Assembly (NCBI GenBank): GCA_024235635.1
Contig: JACKMA010000009.1
Coordinates: 300,194-364,193 of the forward strand
Reading direction: 5' to 3'
Source of the DNA: Zoogloeaceae bacterium
Lineage (GTDB): Bacteria; Pseudomonadota; Gammaproteobacteria; Burkholderiales; Rhodocyclaceae
DNA: 64,000 nt
Part shown: positions 7,786-16,711 of the stretch, in pieces
Position numbering within the stretch: the stretch's first letter is position 1
Layout: every line of letters begins with the position of its first letter
Program-made: the position numbers and the translations under genes
Notes under the pieces: generated by a model
Database searches by the model: none
The model's input: the letters and a program-made list of their open reading frames with translations, nothing else
What the model was told of the DNA's origin: nothing

Positions 7786-8861
7786 AGCGCCGGCAAGATC
7801 TTTTGCAGCAGGCATCTCGCCGCATTTTCCCATGTCAGGTTCTCGCTATGTCTGCGGCCGGCCACCGCCCGCTCGGAGCGTGCCTGCCGGTCTGTCAGCA
7901 GCCGATCGAGGCTGCGCGCCAATTCACCGGCGTCCTTGGGGTCGAAGTACAGCGCGGCGTCGCCGCAGATCTCGGGAATCGATGCCGCATCGGCCGCCAG
8001 CACCGGGCAGCCGCAGGCCATCGCCTCGATCGGCGGCAGCCCGAAGCCCTCGTATATCGATGGAAAGACGAAGCAGGCTGCGTGCCGATAGAGCGCCTGC
8101 AGTTGTGCGTCCGAGACGTAGCCCACGTACTTCACGAAGGATGGCAGCGCCTGCCCGCCACCGAATACCCGCGGGTTCTGGCCGCCCGCGATGACGACGT
8201 CGAACGGCGGATCATCGAGCCGCGACAGGGCGTCGACGACGATGGCGAAGTTCTTGTGCGGCGCCAGGCTGCTGACCGCGAGCACGAACGGGCGCCGGCG
8301 CAGCTCGTGCTCGTCCAGCGCGGTCTCGTCGGCCGGGCCGCGCAGGATGTGCTCCGCGCCTTCCGGCAGCACGAATACGTCGTCGCGGGCGCCGAACAGT
8401 GCGGCGAGCTCCCGTCGCGAGAATTCGGACACCGTCGCCACCGATTGCGAGCCGTGGTAGAGGCGCGGTGACATCACTCGGTACAGGGCACGGAATTTCC
8501 AACTGTAGGCTTCGGGCACGCGGAAGGTCGCCGCGTCGTGGATGACGGCCAGTTGACGGCGCCGCAGCAGCGGCCCGGAATTGCAGAGATTCAGCAGCAG
8601 GCTGTCGGGCTCGAAGCGGGCCAGTTCCAGCTGCTCCCAGGCGTGACTGGCGAGACGGCCACACACCGCCACCGGCGTGTCCGCGAGCCAGTCCGGCACC
8701 ACCGTTCCCCGCGGCACGACGACCTTCAGATCGGGCACCCCGTCGCCACCTTGGCGGCGCAGCGCAACCAGCGCCCTCAGCAACTCGCCAGCGAAGCGAT
8801 CGACGCCGGTGACACTGCGGCCGAGAAAGCGGCCATTGATGATCACGGCACGCCGGCTCAT
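7782..8861 (-). CDS. Glycosyltransferase family 4
   Basis: A 359-aa GT-B enzyme with an N-terminal NGRFLGRSVTGVDRFA segment, a central LAVSSLAPHKNFAIVVDAL motif at the start of the donor domain, and the E-x7-E element YEGFGLPPIEAMACG followed by GCPVLAADAASIPEICGDAA. This is the classic GT4 arrangement (mannosyl-/rhamnosyltransferase-like). It starts with ATG overlapping the acyltransferase stop as ATGA and ends in a GTGA overlap with the next GT4, so translation of the three genes is probably coupled. It should add one sugar of the exopolysaccharide repeat; which one cannot be told. Confidence 0.92.
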   Translation of the reverse strand: MSRRAVIINGRFLGRSVTGVDRFAGELLRALVALRRQGGDGVPDLKVVVPRGTVVPDWLADTPVAVCGRLASHAWEQLELARFEPDSLLLNLCNSGPLLRRRQLAVIHDAATFRVPEAYSWKFRALYRVMSPRLYHGSQSVATVSEFSRRELAALFGARDDVFVLPEGAEHILRGPADETALDEHELRRRPFVLAVSSLAPHKNFAIVVDALSRLDDPPFDVVIAGGQNPRVFGGGQALPSFVKYVGYVSDAQLQALYRHAACFVFPSIYEGFGLPPIEAMACGCPVLAADAASIPEICGDAALYFDPKDAGELARSLDRLLTDRQARSERAVAGRRHSENLTWENAARCLLQKILPAL

Positions 8862-9913
8862 CGCGCGTCGACCCGCCGCCCGATACCGATCGCGGCACCG
8901 GCGAGGCCCTGCCAGTGGCCCAGTTCGGCCAGCCGACAGATCAGCAGTGGCACGATCACGCCGGCCGCAATGCCGAGTACGAGATTGATCGCATAATCCT
9001 CGATGCCGGCGAAGTGCATCAGGAACACCCGCAGCCCCGCTGCGACGATCACGTGCATGACATAGATCGCCATCGAGGCCTCGCCGATCACCAGCAACAC
9101 GCCCGAATGCAGGCCTGCCAGCGCGCGCGAGACGACGACGACGGTGGCGATCGAGATGCCGCCGAGCGCCAACGCTGCCCAGCCATAGTCGTCATGCCGC
9201 AAGCCGAAGACATCGTGAAACACGAACTGGGCGGCGACGAAGGCAGCCACCGACAGGAGCAGCGCGGCCGCTCCTGCCGGGCACCGGTCATGGGCGAGGT
9301 AGGGGCCGCACAGCATGCCGAAGCAAAAGTACACCAGGCTGCGCGACAGCGCCGGGAGAACCCAGAGCCCATGCCAGACATCGTAGCTGCCATACAGCAG
9401 CAACGCGGCCACGGTCAGCACGATGACGCCATGGCGCGGCGATGCGTGGTGCGCGATCGCCAGCAGGCAGAAGCATAGGAACAGCACGTAGAGGAACCAG
9501 AACTGCGAGCGTGGCGCCCACAGCAGGGCCATCACATCGGCGTAATGGACGGTGCCGTTGGTGAATTCGCCGGCCCAGACTTCGAGCAGACCCTGGGCCA
9601 GCGACCAGACGAGATAGGGCACGCCGATCGTAACCAGCTTGTCGGCGATCAGTCCGCGCCCGCCATGGCGTGTGCAGGAGGCGACCGCGAACAGCCCCGC
9701 CAGCCAGAAGAACAAGGGCATGTGAAACGAGTAGACGACGCTGTCGGCGATTCCGAACCCCAGCGGCGGGACGCCGGCGAGCGCGGCGACGGTGCCTCGC
9801 GCAACGTGGCCATAAACCACCAGACAGATGCCGATCGCCTTGGCCGCGTCGATCCAGGCGATCCGCCCGGGCGAATGGGCCGCGGTGTTCGGTCGGTGCA
9901 CGAAATCGGGCAT
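8858..9913 (-). CDS. Membrane acyltransferase family 3 (OafA/YrhL-like)
   Basis: This 351-aa polytopic membrane protein has the family-3 opening RIAWIDAAKAIGICLVVYGHVARG, in which the conserved His of the GH motif lies in the first membrane segment. About ten hydrophobic helices follow, including the PLFFWLAGLF segment. Members transfer O-acetyl or other acyl groups to sugars of surface polysaccharides. The ATG at 9913 directly follows the TAG of the hydrolase gene and the 3' end overlaps the next glycosyltransferase by 4 nt. The context argues for acylation of the exopolysaccharide repeat unit. Confidence 0.87.
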   Translation of the reverse strand: MPDFVHRPNTAAHSPGRIAWIDAAKAIGICLVVYGHVARGTVAALAGVPPLGFGIADSVVYSFHMPLFFWLAGLFAVASCTRHGGRGLIADKLVTIGVPYLVWSLAQGLLEVWAGEFTNGTVHYADVMALLWAPRSQFWFLYVLFLCFCLLAIAHHASPRHGVIVLTVAALLLYGSYDVWHGLWVLPALSRSLVYFCFGMLCGPYLAHDRCPAGAAALLLSVAAFVAAQFVFHDVFGLRHDDYGWAALALGGISIATVVVVSRALAGLHSGVLLVIGEASMAIYVMHVIVAAGLRVFLMHFAGIEDYAINLVLGIAAGVIVPLLICRLAELGHWQGLAGAAIGIGRRVDAR

Positions 9914-11203
9914 CTAGTCGACGACCTCGATTCGCGGCCAATCTTCCGCAGTTTCGCTCGCCAGCACGACCGGTTGCTCGCCGACCGTCAGCGCGAGCGC
10001 CCCGGCGCCATCGATCCGGCTGCCGCGACCAGGCGCCAGCGACCAGGAGGCACCGAGACCGTCGACGACCAGGCGGGTGCCGCCGGGCGCGCTCGACCAC
10101 ACCGCGACAAAGCGCTGACCCGGCCCACAGGAACCCGATACCTGATGGACGGACGACGTGATCGCCCGTGCCTCGAACGGGGCGGCTCGCTGCAGGCAGG
10201 CGGACCATCGCTCGACCACTTCGGCCGCCGGACGCGGCGTCGTGTCCGGCCGGAAGAGCCCGAACACGTGCTCGACCTTGCGCGCATCACGCCCACCATC
10301 GGCCAGTTCGTACCACCAGACACCCCGCACGTAGTCGCGCGCGCGCGCCATCAGCAGAAAGCGTTCGACGTAGGCGGCCTGAAGCGCCTCGGTGATGCCG
10401 TGGAGGGTTTCGCCCGACACCGGCCAACCGATCTCGGTGACATAGATCGGTGGCGGCGGCACGCCCGCGTCGTCGGCCCAGAGGCGAAGCCTGTCGTGCA
10501 AAAGGTCGAGCCAGCGGATCGCCTGCTCGGGACTGCGGTCCTTGTGATGGCGGAAGCTGTAGGGATGGACCGAAAAGCCGTCGGCGTGACGCAGGGCGCC
10601 GGTCGCCAGCAGCCGGCTCGTCCACTTGCCGTCGTAGCCGGCAGTGGACCCCATCAGCACCGTCGCATCCGGCGCAGCCGCACGGATGCGCTTCGCTGCC
10701 GCCACGGCGAGTCGGGCATAGTCCTCGGCGCGACCCGTGGTCGGCGGATGGGCGCCCATGCCGCCGTTCCACTCGTTCCAGATTTCCAGGATTGGCCGGC
10801 TGCCGGCCAATCGCCTGGCCACGGCCTCCGCATAACGCGCAAAGCCATCGACCGCCTCGGGCGAGATCGGCAGTCCACCGCCGTAGAGCCGGTTGCCGTA
10901 GTCGAGAACGACCAGCGGCCGCGCCAGCGGCCGCTGCGAGAGGGCCTCGAACAGGCCGATCACGCGTTCGGCGATGCGCTCGCCGCCGTAGCTGCCAGGC
11001 GCCTGTTCGTATCTGGCCCAGTAGACTTCGTCGCGCAGCGAGCGCAAGCCCAGGCGATCGATGCGAGCGAGCACCGGACCGACTTGCTGGCGCCCCTGCC
11101 CGACATGTGTGCTGGCGCCGACCAGGAACTCCCCTGCCCCGGCCCACGCCGCGCAGCAGCAGAACGCCAGGAGAACGCCAGCCACGGCGATGCGTGCGCT
11201 CAT
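9914..11203 (-). CDS. Secreted glycoside hydrolase, GH39/PslG-like
   Basis: This 429-aa protein has an N-terminal signal peptide (about residues 1-24, ending AWAGAG) and a TIM-barrel hydrolase fold. The acid/base motif is EIWNEWNGG (Glu144) and the nucleophile motif TEIGWP (Glu257), both as in clan A enzymes. A beta-rich C-terminal domain of about 90 residues follows. PslG of Pseudomonas is the closest functional model: a periplasmic endo-glycosidase within a Wzy-type operon that trims or releases polymer. The ATG overlaps the upstream polymerase stop as ATGA. Reads spanning the start continue in the same frame into antisense-like sequence of the polymerase gene; I take that as a shadow. The substrate linkage is unknown. 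Confidence 0.85.
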   Translation of the reverse strand: MSARIAVAGVLLAFCCCAAWAGAGEFLVGASTHVGQGRQQVGPVLARIDRLGLRSLRDEVYWARYEQAPGSYGGERIAERVIGLFEALSQRPLARPLVVLDYGNRLYGGGLPISPEAVDGFARYAEAVARRLAGSRPILEIWNEWNGGMGAHPPTTGRAEDYARLAVAAAKRIRAAAPDATVLMGSTAGYDGKWTSRLLATGALRHADGFSVHPYSFRHHKDRSPEQAIRWLDLLHDRLRLWADDAGVPPPPIYVTEIGWPVSGETLHGITEALQAAYVERFLLMARARDYVRGVWWYELADGGRDARKVEHVFGLFRPDTTPRPAAEVVERWSACLQRAAPFEARAITSSVHQVSGSCGPGQRFVAVWSSAPGGTRLVVDGLGASWSLAPGRGSRIDGAGALALTVGEQPVVLASETAEDWPRIEVVD

Positions 11204-12549
11204 GCGTGCACCACGGTCATCCGAGCCGGATCGGCGGCAGCGCGATCCGCGCGTATCTGCATGCCGAAACCGATGAACAGCCAGACCAGCGGCATGGCCA
11301 TGTCCGGTACGCTCAGGAACCACGCGAGCACGCCACCGAGCATGCCATAGAGGACGAATCCGGCCTCTTCGGAGGCGTCGCGGATCAACACCGACACAAT
11401 CGATCCGATCAGCGCAAGAAACGCCACCGTTCCGGGCAGGCCGACCGTCGCCAGCAGCGTCGCGAGGAAGCTCGATGCGCGGGCACTGCCGACGCCGGCA
11501 CCGAGCCCCCAGGACTGGACGAAGGTGTCGACCGCGATCTGATCCGCAGTGATGCGGGACAGTCCCGACCCGGACGAGAACTTGTCGAAGATCAGCCGCT
11601 CGACCATCTGGCCGTCGAAAAAGTATTGGTCGATGGTGATCGCCAGGGCACAGCATGCAATCGTTGCCAGCAGCGGACGCATCACCCGTGCACCGGTGCG
11701 CCAGGAGTCGAGCAGCGACCACACGATCACCAGTGCCACCAGCCCGAAGTAGGCAAGCGACGATGTGGACACCAGCAGTGCGAACACGAACGGCATGCCC
11801 TGCAACAGGCGCCTGCCGCCAAAGACGAAGGCACCGACCATGACCAGGAAGTGCAGGGACAGCATCGACGGCTCGAGGAAGGTCGCCGACATGCGACGTA
11901 CGCCGAGCATGGTCTGCTCGGGCAGTTGGGCAACACCGATGTTGGAATTGACGAAGGATGCCGGCCACGGCAGCCCGGTGAGGTGCGCCAACAGCTGGTA
12001 GCAGCCGAAGGTCACCGACACGGCGCCGCCGATCCACAAAAATCGCCGGAACGATTCGATGGTGATCACACCCTGTTGGTGAAAGAGGTAGACCAGCGCC
12101 GCGATCGTGAAATTGCAGACCAGGTAGAAGCTCTGGATGTAGTTGGTGCCGGTCGGCCGTAGCGGCACGACGACACCCGAGTCCAGCCCCTCGCGCGGCG
12201 GCAGCACCGACACCATGCCCTGGAACAGGCGCGGATAGGCGAGGGCACCGAACACGCCGACGACGGTGAACAGCACCAGCAGGCCAAAGCGTCCGGTCAT
12301 CGCGAATTGCCGAGTGCGTTCCGGCGCACGGCCCATCCGGAACAGCAGTCCGAGTCCGTGCCAGAGACCGATCGGCAGCAGTGCGTAGGCCGGGGCGAGG
12401 CCGGCAGCGCGCCCGCCAACGCCGAGCAGGAGCGGTGTGGCCGCCTGGAAGAACGCGGCGATCGCAGTGACCGCGAGCCACGCCCGTGGCCCTCTTAGAG
12501 CGACCAGCGCCATCACCAGGAAGGCCGGCAGGAAGTCCGTCAGCAGCAT
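11200..12549 (-). CDS. O-antigen polymerase/ligase-like membrane protein (Wzy candidate)
   Basis: This 449-aa protein is almost entirely hydrophobic, with about ten predicted membrane helices and a large extracytoplasmic loop (about residues 105-145). Low-conservation Wzy/WaaL architecture is clear: RRMSATFLEPSML in the central part and a long loop containing GSGLSRITAD and GLGAGVGSARASS, motifs common in Wzy-type polymerases. It lies between a GT4 gene (6-nt gap) and the PslG-like hydrolase (4-nt overlap). It would polymerise repeat units in the periplasm after flipping. The distinction between polymerase and ligase cannot be made from sequence; operon context favours polymerase. Confidence 0.82.
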   Translation of the reverse strand: MLLTDFLPAFLVMALVALRGPRAWLAVTAIAAFFQAATPLLLGVGGRAAGLAPAYALLPIGLWHGLGLLFRMGRAPERTRQFAMTGRFGLLVLFTVVGVFGALAYPRLFQGMVSVLPPREGLDSGVVVPLRPTGTNYIQSFYLVCNFTIAALVYLFHQQGVITIESFRRFLWIGGAVSVTFGCYQLLAHLTGLPWPASFVNSNIGVAQLPEQTMLGVRRMSATFLEPSMLSLHFLVMVGAFVFGGRRLLQGMPFVFALLVSTSSLAYFGLVALVIVWSLLDSWRTGARVMRPLLATIACCALAITIDQYFFDGQMVERLIFDKFSSGSGLSRITADQIAVDTFVQSWGLGAGVGSARASSFLATLLATVGLPGTVAFLALIGSIVSVLIRDASEEAGFVLYGMLGGVLAWFLSVPDMAMPLVWLFIGFGMQIRADRAAADPARMTVVHA

Positions 12550-12555
12550 GCCGTG

Positions 12556-13800
12556 CTAAGACCCCTCTCGCTCCGGGACGTCCAGCGTCACGGTCGCGGC
12601 CGGGTGTTGCGCCGCGGCGCCCGCCATCGTGCGCAGATAGACGGCCTCGTAGCGCGCGGCCATTTCGGCGCTGCCGAAGCGCGCCGACGACCGTACCGCG
12701 GCGTCCAGGAGATCCTGCCGCGGGTTGCGAAGCCGGCCGACCATCGTCGACACCGCATCCGCCAGCGCATCATCGTCGCAGCCGGCCGCAACGATCGCGG
12801 CATCACTCGTTGCCAGCTCCGGCAGGCCGCCGACCGGCGTCATCACCACCGGCCGCCCATTGGCATACGACTCGACGACGACGCGCCCCATCGGCTCTTC
12901 CCAGATCGACGGCACGACCGTGAGGTCGACCCGACCGAAGAACTCATGCGGCACCTGCCGCCCGATGAATTCCACCGGTAAGTCACCGGCCACCTTCCTC
13001 AGCCGATCGACGTAGCCGGTCGCGCCCTCGCCGGCGACCAGCAGCTGCACGGCGACGCCCCGCTCGCGCATCCGCCCGACGGCAGCGATCAGTTGCTCGA
13101 CCCCCTTCTCCGGCACCAGGCGACCGATGAAGCCGATGGTCGGCAAGGTCGGAACCGCGCGCCGCAGCGGCGGGCGCGGCGCATCGTAGGCGTTGTGGAT
13201 GACATGCTGCGTCGCATTGGCGAAGCAGCCGAGGCCGAGGTGGCGTTCGAGCACGAATCGGCTGATCCCGACCACCGCGGCGACACGGCGCGATTCGGCG
13301 ATGCGCGGCCAGGCGAAGGCTCGACACGACAGGCATTGGACCCGACACGGGCCCTTGCGACCGACCATCGAACTGCGCGGACACAGCAGGTAGAAGTCGC
13401 GCGTCGTATGAACGATCGGCAAGCCGAGCCGACCGGCCTCGCGCCACACGCTGGTCGACAGGCCGGCCAGGTTGTTGGTATGCACCAGGTCCGCACCGAA
13501 ACCGGCCAGGGCGGCACCGACCCGCGCCGCCGCACGGGGGTTCCTGGTGTCTCGGACGTGCCAGAGCAACCTCTCGGTCCGGCCGCGCGAATGCCGCGAC
13601 GACGGCAGATAGGCGTTGTCCACCGGCAGACGATGAACTTCGATGCCGTCTACCCGGTCGACGCCCGGATGTTCCGACAGGCAGATCACGCAGACCTGAT
13701 GGCCACGATCGCCCAGCGCCCTGGCGAGCGTGCGGACCGATCGCTCGGCACCGCCGGGCTCGTCCGGGTGGTAGAAGGCATTGACCAGTGCAATCTTCAT
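12556..13800 (-). CDS. Glycosyltransferase family 4
   Basis: A 414-aa GT-B enzyme. The N-terminus MKIALVNAFYHPDEPGGAER carries the GGAER acceptor-domain loop. The middle holds a Cys-rich stretch (CPRSSMVGRKGPCRVQCLSC), which recurs in a subset of GT4 enzymes and may bind a metal. The donor domain begins at GFIGRLVPEKGVEQLI and the E-x7-E element is EEPMGRVVVESYANG. The ATG at 13800 overlaps the stop of the upstream glycosyltransferase as ATGA. A long apparent frame extension upstream is antisense to that neighbour and is rejected. Function: addition of one sugar to the exopolysaccharide repeat. Confidence 0.92.
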   Translation of the reverse strand: MKIALVNAFYHPDEPGGAERSVRTLARALGDRGHQVCVICLSEHPGVDRVDGIEVHRLPVDNAYLPSSRHSRGRTERLLWHVRDTRNPRAAARVGAALAGFGADLVHTNNLAGLSTSVWREAGRLGLPIVHTTRDFYLLCPRSSMVGRKGPCRVQCLSCRAFAWPRIAESRRVAAVVGISRFVLERHLGLGCFANATQHVIHNAYDAPRPPLRRAVPTLPTIGFIGRLVPEKGVEQLIAAVGRMRERGVAVQLLVAGEGATGYVDRLRKVAGDLPVEFIGRQVPHEFFGRVDLTVVPSIWEEPMGRVVVESYANGRPVVMTPVGGLPELATSDAAIVAAGCDDDALADAVSTMVGRLRNPRQDLLDAAVRSSARFGSAEMAARYEAVYLRTMAGAAAQHPAATVTLDVPEREGS

Positions 13801-15080
13801 GAGCTGCGAACGGCATCGATCGCCGCCAGGGGTGTGTCGGTCTCGATCGCGCCCCCGGCGGCCAGCATCCGGCAGATCGACTCGAGTTCGCGATCGAGGC
13901 GCGCATTGTCGAAGCCGGTCTCGACCGCAGCGCGCGCCGCCAGGCGCATCCCGGCGATCGCCGGCGCGGCGTCGGCGCGCGCGCAATGGGCGAGCGCGTG
14001 AGCGATCTCGTCGGCGTTTCGTTCGCTCGGCAGAAACCCGGACACACCGTCGGCGACCAGTTCCGGAATGCCGCTGTGACGGCTCGCGATCACCACCACG
14101 CCAAGCGCCATGGCCTCCATCAGTGCGACCGGAATGCCCTCCATGTCGCCACCTGCGGCGGTCACCGAGGGCAGCAGAAACACGTCGGATGCGGCCAGCG
14201 CGGCGAATACCTCGTCGTGCGGTCGCCGCCCCAGGAACTCGATCGCCGTACCCGGCGGCAGATCCACCGCCGCCGCGCGCAGGGCGGCTTCGTCCGGACC
14301 GCTGCCGATGATGCGGTAGTGCACCGGGCAGGGCGCCCGTCGAATCGCCTCGATGGCAAAGGCCAGCCCTTTCTTTTCGGTCAGGCGCGCGACCGAGAGC
14401 ACCCGCAGCGGTTTGGCCAGCGCGCGCCCGGGATCGAGCATCTCGATTCGGTCGACATCGACGCCCATGTGAAGCACCCGGATGCGCGATTCGCTCGCAC
14501 CCCAGCCGACCAGGCGCGAGCGCCACAGCGCGCTGATCGGCAACAAGGCCGCACAATGCGCAAACAGCGCCCGGTACAGGCGGCGATAGCGTGCGATGGT
14601 TCGCCGGTCGCTGACGTCGAAACCGTGGAAGACGGTGGCCAGCGGCCCTTCCAGCATCCCGCATTGTTGCAGATGCATGGCACGGACGCCGGCCGGCCCG
14701 AAATGCGCGATGACCGCGTCGAATCGCCCCAGCGGCGCCCGGCCGGCAACACTCGCGATGTCGATCAGGCTCCCCGGGCTGCCTGCGAGGGCCGCACGGA
14801 GCGCGACCCCGAGCCGGCGCATGCCAGCACGCGAACATGCTGCCGAAAGCAGCAGACCCAATGTCGAGCGCAGTTGTCGCGCGCGACCGGGGGCACGGAT
14901 CGCGACGACCCGATCCTGCAGTCCGAGATCCCGGTAGAGAGCGTGGTTCAGCATCCGCTCGCCCCACTGGCCGGCGATCACCGTCACGTCATGGCCGGCC
15001 CGCACCATGCCGGCCACCTGGCGGATCACGAAAGTCTCCGACAGTACCGGGAACTCGGTAACGAAAAAAGCGATCTTCAC
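13797..15080 (-). CDS. Glycosyltransferase family 4 (colanic-acid WcaL-like)
   Basis: A 427-aa GT-B enzyme starting VKIAFFVTEFPVLSETFV, the FPxxSETF signature of the WcaL/AmsK-type GT4 group. VARLTEKKGLAFAIEAI opens the donor domain; GTAIEFLGRRPHDEV and GDMEGIPVALMEAMA (E-x7-E) follow. The GTG at 15080 overlaps the epsI TGA as GTGA and matches the family N-terminus; the longer in-frame ATG upstream (15167) adds unrelated residues. It is the first glycosyltransferase after the exosortase/EpsI pair. Confidence 0.92.
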   Translation of the reverse strand: MKIAFFVTEFPVLSETFVIRQVAGMVRAGHDVTVIAGQWGERMLNHALYRDLGLQDRVVAIRAPGRARQLRSTLGLLLSAACSRAGMRRLGVALRAALAGSPGSLIDIASVAGRAPLGRFDAVIAHFGPAGVRAMHLQQCGMLEGPLATVFHGFDVSDRRTIARYRRLYRALFAHCAALLPISALWRSRLVGWGASESRIRVLHMGVDVDRIEMLDPGRALAKPLRVLSVARLTEKKGLAFAIEAIRRAPCPVHYRIIGSGPDEAALRAAAVDLPPGTAIEFLGRRPHDEVFAALAASDVFLLPSVTAAGGDMEGIPVALMEAMALGVVVIASRHSGIPELVADGVSGFLPSERNADEIAHALAHCARADAAPAIAGMRLAARAAVETGFDNARLDRELESICRMLAAGGAIETDTPLAAIDAVRSS

Positions 15081-15808
15081 GGACGCCCCCAGCCAAGAAG
15101 CATGCGGCGCGCCGATGGTGACAGCGCACGCGTCAGATCGGCGAGAAACGATTCGGTGACCGGCCATGCCCGCTCCGCTTCGCGCGCATCGCGGACGCGC
15201 ATCGAGGCCCTCACCAGCACACCGTCGGGAATACGTCCGTCGAGCCCCTGGCGCAGGATGTGCAGCCGGGTTTCCCAGGCGTCCTCGCTAAACAATTCGC
15301 CGATTCGCATCCAGTAGCTCACCGCCTCGCCGCCCCGCCGCCCCAGTGCCAGCATGCGCTTGCCGGTGACCGCACCGTCGGGTGATTCGATGTCGTCGAA
15401 ATGCTGGCTGGCGAGCGCGGCCACCCGATAGCCCTGGGCCGTGTAGCACAGGTCGGGGCGATGCACCTTGACTTCCTGCCGCTGGCGTCTGCCCCACGCC
15501 ACTGCAAGGTAGACCACCGCCCCGTCGTCGCGCTGGTAGGCACGCATCACGACCTGGTCGTAGGGCTGGTCGAGCGAGGTTTCGCGATCGAGCGCGACAT
15601 TCACCTGGATCAGTGGACTGGGCAACTCTCGCCACGGGCCGAAGCGGCTCGGCAGCGCCGACTCCAGTTCGACGACGTCGCGAACTTCGCTCAGTTGCGG
15701 CGTCAGCGCGCGTGCCGCGGCGGCAGCGAGCACCAGCACCACGGCGATCATCAGCGCGTGTTTCAGCGGCAGCGCGGGCAGGCGCGGCAGGGTGCGGCCG
15801 AGATTCAT
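15077..15808 (-). CDS. epsI: EpsI family protein (exosortase-B associated)
   Basis: This 243-aa EpsI/DUF3485 protein has one N-terminal membrane helix (about residues 17-36) and a periplasmic domain. The invariant motif HRPDLCY (116-122, Cys121) is followed by TAQGY, matching the HxPxxCYxxxG signature. In many genomes EpsI is fused or adjacent to exosortase; its role is not established biochemically, but it is essential for exopolysaccharide formation in methanolan-type loci. Here it directly follows xrtB (2-nt gap) and overlaps the next glycosyltransferase by 4 nt. Confidence 0.92.
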   Translation of the reverse strand: MNLGRTLPRLPALPLKHALMIAVVLVLAAAAARALTPQLSEVRDVVELESALPSRFGPWRELPSPLIQVNVALDRETSLDQPYDQVVMRAYQRDDGAVVYLAVAWGRRQRQEVKVHRPDLCYTAQGYRVAALASQHFDDIESPDGAVTGKRMLALGRRGGEAVSYWMRIGELFSEDAWETRLHILRQGLDGRIPDGVLVRASMRVRDAREAERAWPVTESFLADLTRALSPSARRMLLGWGRP

Positions 15809-15810
15809 GA

Positions 15811-16695
15811 CTATGCCCTCGCCGTACGTGTCGAGCGGCCGATGCCCGGCATCCGGCTGAGCACGCCATCGACCGCCATGATCAGCAACAGGGCAGTGAT
15901 GAACAGCACCATGCCCGAAAAACCATGCAGGAACCCCTGCCCGGCGGCGTCGCCGAGGTGGTAGGTGATCAACGCCAGCACGACCACCCTCAGCAGGTTC
16001 GCGCAGAAGCTGATCGGGACGATCAAGAGCGCCAACACGGCATTGCGAGCGGCGGATTCATGGCGCATCACGTTCATGTAGAGCAGACCGAGCGCTTCGA
16101 GCGTGAACAGCGAATTGAGGCCCGCGCAGGCATCGGCGACGAGCAACTGGTACTGCCCGACCGTCAGCACCACCCCGCTTCGTCCGACCGGATAGCCCAA
16201 GGCATCGAGCAGGTGTTGTGCGCCCCAGGAAACCGCGATCTTCATCGGCTGGGTCAGCACATCGACGATCGAACCGGGTAAGGGCACCATGAAACACATG
16301 AAGAAGAACGCGAACCACATGCGCCGCAGGATCCGCGCCCCGAAGAACAGCAGTGTCATGCCGACCAGCACCGGCACCAGCGAACCGACCTCGAGCAGAT
16401 AGACACCCTGGGAACGACCGATGACGAAGGCCGCGACGCCGAGCAGTGTCGTCGCCCAGCCGGCCACTGGCGCCGGCTTCGCCAGCAAGCCTTCCTCTCG
16501 CACCTGCTTCGCCCGGAACCACAGGAACCATAGCGACACCGCCAGCACGATCGGCCCATGGGCATTCTGGTCGGTCGCCCAAAGGGTCTGGAACAGGTCG
16601 ACGAAGCTGGGCACGTAGGCCACCAGCAGTGCGGCGAACATGACGGCCCACGTCACGGCCGGGGGCCACGGTCGATTCGCCAGGCTTGCCTCCAC
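15811..16695 (-). CDS. xrtB: Exosortase B (EpsH)
   Basis: Exosortase is the inner-membrane cysteine transpeptidase-like enzyme that processes PEP-CTERM proteins. The 294-aa protein has about eight membrane helices and the catalytic triad in the expected order: Cys190 in ADACAGLNSL, Arg236 in NLLRVVVLAL and His257 in GFLHGFSG. The FMVPLPGSIVD motif precedes them. The pairing with EpsI, EpsG, EpsF, EpsE, EpsD and EpsL marks it as the B type. It starts at a GTG (16695). A candidate substrate is encoded in the same locus at 20952-21638. Confidence 0.95.
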   Translation of the reverse strand: MEASLANRPWPPAVTWAVMFAALLVAYVPSFVDLFQTLWATDQNAHGPIVLAVSLWFLWFRAKQVREEGLLAKPAPVAGWATTLLGVAAFVIGRSQGVYLLEVGSLVPVLVGMTLLFFGARILRRMWFAFFFMCFMVPLPGSIVDVLTQPMKIAVSWGAQHLLDALGYPVGRSGVVLTVGQYQLLVADACAGLNSLFTLEALGLLYMNVMRHESAARNAVLALLIVPISFCANLLRVVVLALITYHLGDAAGQGFLHGFSGMVLFITALLLIMAVDGVLSRMPGIGRSTRTARA

Positions 16696-16711
16696 GACCC
16701 GCTTCCCGCTG

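Noticed and set aside
9545..11350. 601-codon plus-strand frame opposite the acyltransferase, GH39 and Wzy genes
   Set aside because: The composition is antisense to strongly recognised minus-strand genes and it has no domain.
11204..12481. In-frame upstream extension of the GH39 gene
   Set aside because: It runs antisense-like over the polymerase gene, whereas the ATGA overlap at 11200-11203 and the signal peptide give a clean start.
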